NCBI GenBank assembly: GCA_020344295.1
Contig: CP070819.1
Coordinates: forward strand, 412,767-422,841
Direction of reading: 5' to 3'
From: Dehalococcoidia bacterium
GTDB taxonomy: Bacteria > Chloroflexota > Dehalococcoidia > SZUA-161
Length of the DNA: 10,075 bases
The translations under genes were made by a program, and so were the position numbers. Of the stretch, positions 1 to 5,210 are shown piece after piece. Each line of letters starts with the position of its first letter. Position 1 is the stretch's first letter. A model generated the notes under the pieces. It saw only the letters and a list, made by a program, of their open reading frames with translations, ran no database searches and was not told the DNA's origin.

Positions 1-288
1 ATCACGGTGGGCCAGGCGATGACCCGGGACTACCCGACGGTTTCAACTGAGATGCCGGTGGTTGAGTTGATGGCCAAGCTGTCCGAGACCGGGCATCACG
101 GATTTCCGGTTGTCGATGAAGAGGGCCGCCTCTTCGGTGTGGTTACCCTGGCCGATATTCAAAGCAGTATTAAAGAGGAAAGCACTGATCTAAAGGTAAA
201 GGATATAACCACAACGTCGCCGATTGTAGCGTATCCGGACCAGTCAATACAGAGGGCTCTGCTTCAACTTGGGGCCAGGGATGTGTGA
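1..288 (+). CDS. CBS-domain protein, C-terminal fragment (ClC chloride channel-like tail), ends at in-frame TGA
   Basis: The reading frame is open from the first base, so the gene starts before the window; the GTG at 7 is probably an internal Val. The 95 visible residues contain the end of one CBS domain, with the typical core HHGFPVVDEEGRLFGVVTL followed by an Asp-Ile (about residues 34-55). The second CBS domain begins near residue 66 with a D-I-x-T-x-x-P pattern and is cut by TGA at 286-288 after GARDV. CBS pairs bind adenine nucleotides and regulate the protein they are attached to. This arrangement, with a final Arg-rich tail, resembles the cytoplasmic end of prokaryotic ClC chloride channels, but other CBS proteins cannot be excluded because the body of the gene is missing. 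The TGA falls where family members continue into R-x-P-V-V-D, so the gene is either disrupted, read through, or carries a base error. Confidence 0.72.
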   Translation: MTVGQAMTRDYPTVSTEMPVVELMAKLSETGHHGFPVVDEEGRLFGVVTLADIQSSIKEESTDLKVKDITTTSPIVAYPDQSIQRALLQLGARDV

Positions 289-299
289 CGTATTCCTGT

Positions 300-321
300 A
301 GTAGATCGCGAAGATCGTACT
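300..321 (+). other. Imperfect stem-loop 11 nt after the in-frame TGA
   Basis: AGTA (300-303) pairs with TACT (318-321), and GATC (304-307) pairs with GATC (313-316). G317 is bulged and the loop is GCGAA (308-312). The structure begins 11 nt after the UGA, similar to the spacing of bacterial SECIS upper stems. The loop lacks the G-U apical signature, however, and the bases also encode the ordinary CBS residues V-D-R-E-D-R. It may be coincidental. Confidence 0.3.
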
Positions 322-380
322 AAGTTATTGGGTATTTTGCGCAGACATGATATCATAAATGCATATAGAAAAGGAATCGA

Positions 381-386
381 GAGGAG
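381..386 (+). promoter_or_regulatory. Ribosome binding site for ctaB (decides a GTG start at 395)
   Basis: GAGGAG at 381-386 stands 8 nt before GTG 395. The longer frame from ATG 359 has no comparable Shine-Dalgarno sequence and would add 12 non-conserved polar residues. GTG 395 is therefore the better start. The site lies inside the last codons of the CBS reading frame, so translation of that frame to its TAA (409-411) would couple it to ctaB. Confidence 0.55.
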
Positions 387-394
387 CAGGGCGC

Positions 395-1300
395 GTGGTA
401 GAGGTTACTAAGACGACTCGGTGCACTGCGGTGCATGAAGCGAGTGTCCCCCCTCAAACCAAGGGGATAATTGACTATATAACTGTTCTGAAACCGCGCG
501 AGACGGTTTTACTTGTATTTATCGGCATCTGCTCGGCTGTAGTCGCCGGACAGGGCAGCGTTCCCTGGGATATCCTCCTGCTGGCACTGGCGGCACTCAC
601 AACAGGAAGTGCCGGGGCCAACGGCATAACCAATTACCTCGATCGGCATGTCGATGCCCGGATGAGACGGACACATATGCGGTCTCTGCCTGCTGAGCGT
701 ATAGTTCCCGCGAGGAGGGCACTGGTCTGGAGCCTATTCCTGGTCATAGTTGCGCTGGTTCTGGCATGGTTTCTCCACCCGCTCGCCTTCTTATTCGGAC
801 TCACAGGCACCGTAGCAGCTTCAGTCTTCCGTAAGAAGGTCATGTGTGTTATTCAGGGCGGCATCGCAGGCTGTGCACCGGTGCTGATCGGCTATGTTGC
901 TGTGACCCATCAACTGGATCTGACTATCCTGTTCATATGTATTCTCATCGCGGTCTGGATACCACTGCATGTATGGAGCGTTATGATAGCGAACCGCGAG
1001 GATTATATTCAGGCCGGAGTCGTATATTTTCCGGTCACCTGGAAGCCCAAGGACGCTATTAAGGTACTATTGGCTTTATCGGTTCTGCTCTACGCAGCAT
1101 CTCTTGCTCTCTGGGATGTTGGCGGTTTCGGCTGGCTGTACTTTGCGATAGCGAATGTTTTGGGCGTTTTTATGGTTTATGCCACTTATAATCTCCTCAG
1201 AAGCGGCACATCGGAAGATGCCTGGAAGGTATACAAACTCTCCGCTTTTCCCTACCTGGGCGTCATCTTCACCGTCCTCTGTCTAAATTTCTGGATTTAG
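395..1300 (+). CDS. ctaB: Protoheme IX farnesyltransferase (heme O synthase), UbiA family
   Basis: This integral membrane prenyltransferase moves a farnesyl group onto heme b to make heme O for heme-copper oxidases. With the GTG start at 395 it has 301 residues, close to the usual length. The first Asp-rich prenyl-diphosphate/Mg site is NYLDRHVDARM (N80, D83, D87), followed by R-T and R-x-L as in CtaB. The second conserved block reads W-I-P-L-H-V-W with N-R-E-D-Y-x-x-A-G-V a few residues later (about 188-211), matching the W-(T)-P-x-H-F-W / D-D-Y-x-x-A-G-(I/V) signature of heme O synthases rather than of menaquinone or chlorophyll UbiA enzymes. About eight to nine hydrophobic segments are visible. 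tgt begins 6 nt after its stop, so the two are probably co-transcribed. No oxidase genes are in view. Confidence 0.85.
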   Translation: MVEVTKTTRCTAVHEASVPPQTKGIIDYITVLKPRETVLLVFIGICSAVVAGQGSVPWDILLLALAALTTGSAGANGITNYLDRHVDARMRRTHMRSLPAERIVPARRALVWSLFLVIVALVLAWFLHPLAFLFGLTGTVAASVFRKKVMCVIQGGIAGCAPVLIGYVAVTHQLDLTILFICILIAVWIPLHVWSVMIANREDYIQAGVVYFPVTWKPKDAIKVLLALSVLLYAASLALWDVGGFGWLYFAIANVLGVFMVYATYNLLRSGTSEDAWKVYKLSAFPYLGVIFTVLCLNFWI

Positions 1301-1306
1301 TCCCCA

Positions 1307-2488
1307 ATGAGCCAGCTCTTCCAGCTAGCGAAGACATGCCCCAGGACAGGTGCCAGGGCGGGTATGCTAACAACCCCCCATGGCTCAGTGCATACGCCTC
1401 TCTTCATACCCGTTGGAAGCCAGGGGACGGTCAAGACGCTGACCCCCCATGATCTTGAATCCCTGGGCGTGGGTATGATCTTGGCCAATACCTATCACCT
1501 TTTTCTGAGGCCGGGTGTTGAGACCATAAGCCGCGCGGGGGGACTACACCGCTTCATGTCCTGGAATGGGCCCATTCTTACCGACAGCGGCGGTTTTCAG
1601 GTATTCAGCCTGGGTCACCTTCGCCGTGTCAGCGATGAAGGTGTTGTGTTTCGCTCACATATCGACGGCAGTGAGCATTTTCTCTCGCCCGAACTGGCCA
1701 TCGAGGTCCAGGAAGCATTGGGCGCGGACATCATAATGGTTCTGGACGAGTGCCCTCCCTACGGCGATGATGACCGACATATAAAGCAGGCCATGAATCG
1801 AAGCCATATTTGGGCCGAGAGGTGCCAGCGTAGACACAATCGGGAGGATCAGGCCCTTTTTGGCATCGTACACGGCGGCACCTTCCTGGAACAGCGGAAG
1901 CAGTCGGTTGACTACCTTACATCGCTGGGCTTCCCCGGCTATGCCCTCGGCGGTCTGAGCCTGGGAGAGCCGAAGGATCTCATGCACTCTATGATTGATG
2001 AGACGGTTCCCAATCTGCCCGAGGACAGGCCGCGTTACCTGATGGGCGTGGGATCACCTGAGGATCTGGTTAAGTGCGTGGCGCAGGGCGTGGATATGTT
2101 CGATAGCGCCCTACCAACAAGGCTGGGCCGGAACGGGGCCTTATTTACTCAAAAGTGCCGTGTAAGTATTGGGAATTCCCATTTCAAAGGAGAGGTCGGG
2201 CCGGTTGATCACGAGTGTGACTGCTATACCTGTCGCAATTTCTCTGCCGCCTATCTGCACCACCTGTTCAAGTGCCAGGAGTTGCTAGCCTACAGGCTGG
2301 CTACAATCCATAATCTTCGATTCATAGTGCGATTGATGGAGCAGATAAGGCAGTCGATTCTCGATGATACCTTCGCCGCTTTCAAGGACGACTTCCTCGG
2401 GCGGTACCAGCCTACAGATGCCGACGTGAGGGTGGAGCAGAAGCGAAAATGGCTTGACTCGCGTCTTAAGAAGCAACACCTCGATTAA
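1307..2488 (+). CDS. tgt: Queuine/preQ1 tRNA-guanine transglycosylase
   Basis: This enzyme exchanges guanine-34 in the anticodon of GUN tRNAs (Asp, Asn, His, Tyr) for preQ1 in bacteria, the committed tRNA step of queuosine synthesis. Its 393 residues form a TIM barrel slightly longer than usual because of a Lys-rich tail. The general acid/base Asp is D93 in DSGGFQVFS, the base-binding Asp is D147 in VLDECPP, and the nucleophile is D266 in D-M-F-D-S-A-L-P-T-R followed by GRNG. Zinc ligands are C304, C306, C309 (CDCYTCRNF) and H335. Spacings between these residues match the Zymomonas enzyme. One oddity is the base-contacting Gln of the G-I-(V/I)-Q-G motif, which is His189 here (GIVHGG, codon CAC). 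Start ATG 1307 sits 6 nt after ctaB; no clear Shine-Dalgarno is seen, suggesting coupling to the upstream gene. Confidence 0.95.
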   Translation: MSQLFQLAKTCPRTGARAGMLTTPHGSVHTPLFIPVGSQGTVKTLTPHDLESLGVGMILANTYHLFLRPGVETISRAGGLHRFMSWNGPILTDSGGFQVFSLGHLRRVSDEGVVFRSHIDGSEHFLSPELAIEVQEALGADIIMVLDECPPYGDDDRHIKQAMNRSHIWAERCQRRHNREDQALFGIVHGGTFLEQRKQSVDYLTSLGFPGYALGGLSLGEPKDLMHSMIDETVPNLPEDRPRYLMGVGSPEDLVKCVAQGVDMFDSALPTRLGRNGALFTQKCRVSIGNSHFKGEVGPVDHECDCYTCRNFSAAYLHHLFKCQELLAYRLATIHNLRFIVRLMEQIRQSILDDTFAAFKDDFLGRYQPTDADVRVEQKRKWLDSRLKKQHLD

Positions 2489-2544
2489 GCCGACTCCGGG
2501 AGACAGCGGAAGCCCCCAAAAAGTGGGTGGGCATATTGACTTTC

Positions 2545-2573
2545 TTTACACGTCCTGACCCTTTTGCTAAACT
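2545..2573 (+). promoter_or_regulatory. Sigma70-type promoter candidate before the small basic protein
   Basis: The -35 box is TTTACA (2545-2550), followed by a 17-nt spacer and a -10 box TAAACT (2568-2573) preceded by an extended -10 TG (2565-2566). A second possible -35, TTGACT at 2536-2541, is badly spaced for this -10. The site would start transcription near 2580, about 40 nt before ATG 2622, and serve the small protein, the radical SAM gene and acylphosphatase. Confidence 0.5.
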
Positions 2574-2621
2574 CTAGCCAGAAGTACAAGTAGTCTCCAG
2601 CGAATCAGGAAGGGATTTGAG

Positions 2622-2774
2622 ATGGGAAAAAGAGATTATAGACGCCGTGAGGCGAAGAAGCCCAAAAAAGGGATGAAAAAACCATCGGTCTCGGAACTAT
2701 TGCCTACCCCTCATACTGTTGAGGTAATTAAGAAACACAGGAAAGAGAAAAGTACCGAGGAGGAGGAGGAGTAG
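2622..2774 (+). CDS. Small Lys/Arg-rich protein with poly-Glu tail, unknown function
   Basis: This is a 50-residue protein that I cannot assign to a named family. It starts at ATG 2622 after AGGAAGGGA (2607-2615). The first 20 residues are strongly basic (MGKRDYRRREAKKPKKGMKK). A short middle contains S-E-L-L-P-T-P-H-T-V-E-V-I-K-K, and the protein ends in five Glu residues. There is no signal peptide or membrane segment. The N-terminal charge resembles proteins that touch nucleic acid or ribosomes, but this is only an analogy. A good ribosome site and an upstream promoter candidate support it as a real gene. Its GAG-repeat end doubles as the ribosome site for the next gene, and 4 nt separate its stop from that gene's proposed start, so the two are likely coupled. 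Confidence 0.7.
   Translation: MGKRDYRRREAKKPKKGMKKPSVSELLPTPHTVEVIKKHRKEKSTEEEEE
2757..2771 (+). repeat. (GAG)5 triplet repeat serving as Shine-Dalgarno of the radical SAM gene
   Basis: Five GAG codons encode the Glu5 end of the small protein. Read as RNA, the same bases give overlapping AGGAGG and GGAGG anti-SD matches. The repeat ends 7 nt before ATA 2779, an ideal distance for initiation there. Replication slippage by whole triplets would change the Glu tail length and SD length without a frameshift. Confidence 0.65.
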
Positions 2775-2778
2775 CTCC

Positions 2779-3717
2779 ATAGCAGTCTACAGGCAGCTAT
2801 ACGAAGCAGGCGAATTAAGGGAGCGGGCAGAGCAGGCCGGTGTGCTGCTGCAGGATTGCCATGTATGCCCTCGAGATTGTAGGGTGAACCGTCTCGAGGA
2901 AGAGACAGGTAAGTGCCGTACTGGGAGGCAGGCCCTGGTCTCGAGTGCGGGGCCTCATTTCGGAGAAGAGGCGCCACTCGTGGGGAGAGGTGGTTCCGGG
3001 ACGATATTTTTCACAAATTGTAATCTCCAATGTTGTTTCTGCCAGAACTACTCGATCAGTCAACTGGGAGAAGGACATGGGGTAGTTCCCGATGAGCTTG
3101 CGGTGATAATGCTCTCTTTACAGAGAAAAGGCTGTCATAATATCAACTTCGTTAGCCCTACACATGTCGTGCCCCAGATCCTTGAAGCTCTGGAGATAGC
3201 AGCCGGTGCGGGTCTTTCCCTTCCCCTGGTATACAACAGTGGGGGCTATGACTCGGTTGAGACACTGAAGCTGCTTGACGGAGTGATCGATATCTATATG
3301 CCGGATATGAAGTACTCTGACGAGGGGACGGCTCGGCGTCTATCCGGTATAGAGGATTATCCGAATCAGAACAGGGCAGCGGTAAAAGAGATGCATCGTC
3401 AGGTAGGTGACTTGGAACTGGATGAACACGGTGTCGCCCTTCGGGGGCTGCTGGTGCGCCACCTAGTGCTGCCCAAGGGGCTGGCTGGCACCCCTGAAGT
3501 CTGCAGCTTTCTATATCGGGAGATCTCGGCCAACACCTACATTAATGTTATGGCCCAGTACAGACCCTGCTATCACGCTTTCGAAGTATCCGAGATTTCA
3601 CACTCCCTTTCCAGTGATGAGTTTGCAGAGGCGGTGAAGATCGCCCGTGATGCAGGGTTGCACCGTCTTGACCGTGTTGAGGACCGGTCTTCAGCCAGGA
3701 TTTTCAGAATCCTCTAG
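2779..3717 (+). CDS. PflX-like radical SAM iron-sulfur protein (COG1313 type), probable AUA start
   Basis: This is a radical SAM protein related to pyruvate formate-lyase activating enzymes. The 4Fe-4S/SAM motif is C-N-L-Q-C-C-F-C (C81, C85, C88 when numbered from codon 2779), preceded by G-S-G-T-I-F-F, as in the PflX group. An N-terminal cluster C27-x2-C30-P-R-x-C34 with C46 may hold another metal or Fe-S site. The S-G-G-Y and D-I-Y-M-P-D-M-K-Y blocks fit the radical SAM barrel. No glycyl-radical partner is nearby and the substrate is unknown. The first familiar residues (Y-R-Q-L-Y-E-A-G-E-L-R-E-R) lie upstream of the first standard start, GTG 2842. The only position with a strong ribosome site is ATA 2779, giving 312 residues. 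GTG 2842 would give 291 residues and still keep all the Cys motifs. Acylphosphatase follows after 21 nt. Confidence 0.85.
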   Translation: MAVYRQLYEAGELRERAEQAGVLLQDCHVCPRDCRVNRLEEETGKCRTGRQALVSSAGPHFGEEAPLVGRGGSGTIFFTNCNLQCCFCQNYSISQLGEGHGVVPDELAVIMLSLQRKGCHNINFVSPTHVVPQILEALEIAAGAGLSLPLVYNSGGYDSVETLKLLDGVIDIYMPDMKYSDEGTARRLSGIEDYPNQNRAAVKEMHRQVGDLELDEHGVALRGLLVRHLVLPKGLAGTPEVCSFLYREISANTYINVMAQYRPCYHAFEVSEISHSLSSDEFAEAVKIARDAGLHRLDRVEDRSSARIFRIL

Positions 3718-3738
3718 CGTTACCGCAGAGATTGTAAG

Positions 3739-4026
3739 ATGGCCGAACTTGCCGCTTTCTCAGCTACCGTACATGGTCACGTTCAAGGCGTGAACTTCCG
3801 CTACTTTGTCGAGAGACACGCGGATGCTCTGCAACTGAAAGGCTATGTAAAGAACCTTTCTGATGGCAGGACCGTTGAGGTCCATGCAGAAGGTGAGAAG
3901 GAGAAGCTTGATGAACTTCTCGAGCTTCTCAGCACCGGCCCTCCCCGAGCCAGAGTGGATCGCGTGGATGTGAGTTGGTTAGAGTTCAGCGGCCACTTCA
4001 ATCGTTTTGGAGTGAGTTATTACTAG
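3739..4026 (+). CDS. acyP: Acylphosphatase
   Basis: This small cytoplasmic enzyme hydrolyses carboxyl-phosphate bonds such as acyl phosphates. The 95 residues are the usual size. The phosphate-binding loop is VHGHVQGVNFRYF (residues 11-23) with catalytic Arg21; Asn19 replaces the more common Gly. The water-positioning Asn39 lies in GYVKNLSDGRTVEV. The chain ends with a short beta strand (F-G-V-S-Y-Y), as in the family. Start ATG 3739 lies 21 nt after the radical SAM gene with only a weak purine-rich sequence before it (GCAGAG). Its last 29 nt overlap the 3' end of the convergent minus-strand gene, and part of a tandem duplication falls in this overlap. Its physiological substrate cannot be inferred from the neighbours. 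Confidence 0.93.
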   Translation: MAELAAFSATVHGHVQGVNFRYFVERHADALQLKGYVKNLSDGRTVEVHAEGEKEKLDELLELLSTGPPRARVDRVDVSWLEFSGHFNRFGVSYY

Positions 4027-4474
4027 GCTCCTCCTGGAGCAGATTATTGTTAGGTTCCTCTTCATCCTCAATCTCGGCGATTCTCAATCCATAAAAGCGG
4101 TCGGAGTCAAGTATGCGTTGCAGTTTGGGTATGGAGAGGTCCCTAGACCCGCTAATATCGCTCATACTTTGCTGTAGCCGGGCTTGAATCTGTTGCAGGC
4201 TCAGAGGTCTATTGCCGTTGGCAAGGAAAAGACGGAAGATACACTCGGCCAGTGGCAATTCTGGGTTAATGAAGTCCTCAGACTTGGAGCAGCATTGCTT
4301 CATGGTGTTGAATATTGCGGTATCGGTCTTCGGGATTTTCTTTTTCTGTGATGAAGGACACAGGCGGCTTGTGGCTAGCAGAATGAATGAGCGCTCCTGT
4401 TCCCGGTACCAGCTCAGATCAATTGAGTATTTGTATTTGACCTCGCTGTCATTCCCGTTGTTCTTCATCGACAT
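3998..4474 (-). CDS. Conserved-looking hypothetical protein, possible winged-helix fold; last gene of the Mo-cofactor operon
   Basis: This protein has 158 residues and I cannot name its family. Start ATG 4474 has a strong ribosome site GGGAGG (4487-4482) 7 nt away and overlaps the end of the DUF362-like gene by 26 nt. The N-terminus is hydrophilic, then a short hydrophobic stretch leads to C39-P and C61-C62. Residues 73-130 (from L-P-L-A-E-C-I-F-R-L-F-L-A-N-G to the R-F-Y-G-L block) look like a helix-rich domain of winged-helix type, which is inference only. The tail is acidic and carries two copies of a nine-residue repeat (EEPNNNLLQ and EEPSNNSLQ). There is no signal peptide. The tight position suggests a role linked to its operon partners, but no function should be assigned. 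It ends with TGA inside the acylphosphatase gene on the other strand. Confidence 0.72.
   Translation of the reverse strand: MSMKNNGNDSEVKYKYSIDLSWYREQERSFILLATSRLCPSSQKKKIPKTDTAIFNTMKQCCSKSEDFINPELPLAECIFRLFLANGNRPLSLQQIQARLQQSMSDISGSRDLSIPKLQRILDSDRFYGLRIAEIEDEEEPNNNLLQEEPSNNSLQND
4007..4060 (-). repeat. 27-nt tandem duplication at overlapping convergent gene ends
   Basis: Read on the minus strand, 4060-4034 and 4033-4007 are two diverged copies of one 27-nt unit, encoding EEPNNNLLQ and then EEPSNNSLQ. The distal copy overlaps the last codons and the TAG (4024-4026) of acyP on the plus strand. The duplication therefore shaped the tail of one protein while supplying or replacing the end of the other. 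Confidence 0.65.
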
Positions 4475-5210
4475 CGTTTAACCTCCCTGTCTCGACTCTG
4501 GCTTCTTCGATCAGTTCAAGATATCTGGGCTCTACTCCAGCGGCATCGGAGGCAGCACAGTCACAGTCATAGGGTAATCCGACAAATATCTTACCATATT
4601 CTTCGATCTCTCCCTGAAAGGGATCGGTCGAACTGGTCAATTTTTTACTGCCGTCTACTATGCCCATATCGAATGGCAATGTAAAGTATAGGTCTGCGGC
4701 GATGCTTTCAGCATCGGGACTTCGTGCTAGTCCGTTAAGCGCTTTCATCTCATGGCGGTATTTCGCAGTGGGTAACAAACCAAGAAGGTTCTTAATACTA
4801 AAATCGCCGTTGCCTGCTACCACTTTGAACGGGGTTATGGATATGAGGTAGTCACAGGATAATATAACATTGGGTATCCAGAACGTTGAGATAGCAAAAG
4901 GCTTGGGGAGAGGATTCTCAACAGCGACAGGAACGCATTGATCCACATCAAGAAGCATAGTGTGCGGGAAATCATATCGGAGGTCTCGATATATTGACTG
5001 CATAGTATCCGGCCCTGAGCTTCTTTCCAGGAGAATGATGTCAGCGCCGCTAACACGCCTGATTCCAGCTATTACCGTACCGATCATCTCTCGACTCGTG
5101 GTAAAAGGATAGGGCAGGGAGCGACGAGCGCTTGGTTTGATCAGGATCCGATTGGCAAACGCAATCTCCCTAGGTGGAGTGAAAACGAAATTGGATGCCT
5201 CAAGAATCAT
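4449..5210 (-). CDS. DUF362-like protein in the molybdenum-cofactor operon
   Basis: The 253-residue product resembles the DUF362 (COG2006) family. It has an early I-L-I-K-P-S strand (where the family has K-P-N), a central I-T-P-F-K-V followed by S-I-K-N-L-L-G-L-L-P and K-Y-R-H-E-M, and then L-P-F-D-M-G-I-V-D-G-S. A C-terminal stretch aligns with the V-G-x-D-P-x-x-x-D-A segment but reads V-G-L-P-Y-D-C-D-C. DUF362 has no settled biochemical role, and some members carry ferredoxin domains; this one has no CxxCxxC cluster. The ATG overlaps the mobB stop as TAATG (5212-5208), a typical termination-reinitiation junction with only a weak A-rich ribosome site. The next gene overlaps its end by 26 nt. 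The family call is moderately sure; a role in Mo-enzyme maturation is only suggested by position. Confidence 0.65.
   Translation of the reverse strand: MILEASNFVFTPPREIAFANRILIKPSARRSLPYPFTTSREMIGTVIAGIRRVSGADIILLERSSGPDTMQSIYRDLRYDFPHTMLLDVDQCVPVAVENPLPKPFAISTFWIPNVILSCDYLISITPFKVVAGNGDFSIKNLLGLLPTAKYRHEMKALNGLARSPDAESIAADLYFTLPFDMGIVDGSKKLTSSTDPFQGEIEEYGKIFVGLPYDCDCAASDAAGVEPRYLELIEEARVETGRLNDVDEEQRE

Larger units (their letters stand above)
289..411 (+). other. Remainder of the second CBS domain after the in-frame TGA
   Basis: The frame of the upstream CBS fragment continues without interruption after TGA for 40 codons to TAA at 409-411. The translation begins RIPVVDRED and goes on through KLLGILRRHDIINAYRKG to an Arg-rich end. 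This is the canonical second half of a CBS domain (R-(L/I)-P-V-V-D, then G-(I/V)-(L/V)-x-R-x-D-(I/L)), with the I-x-A-Y tail common in ClC channels. There is no good start codon and ribosome site for separate translation. It is therefore the natural C-terminus of the same protein, separated by one codon. A single substitution (CGA Arg or GGA Gly to TGA) is enough to explain the stop. Confidence 0.7.

Noticed and set aside
286..288. Selenocysteine codon or reassigned TGA
   Set aside because: The post-TGA loop lacks the usual apical G-U, CBS domains have no known Sec function, and TGA ends the 158-residue, DUF362-like and mobA genes normally. Kept only as something to test.
359..394. ATG 359 as the ctaB start
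   Set aside because: It has no good ribosome site and adds 12 polar residues not expected in the family. GTG 395 has GAGGAG at the right distance.
634..1062. Small frames on both strands inside ctaB
   Set aside because: They overlap conserved ctaB coding sequence, have no family-like residues and no supporting ribosome sites.
2512..2532. Possible terminator after tgt
   Set aside because: GCCC and GGGC can pair, but the stem is short, has a mismatch and a large loop, and is not followed by a T-run.
2711..3078. Minus-strand frames of 87-88 residues across the small protein and radical SAM gene
   Set aside because: They are antisense shadows of genes with recognisable motifs.
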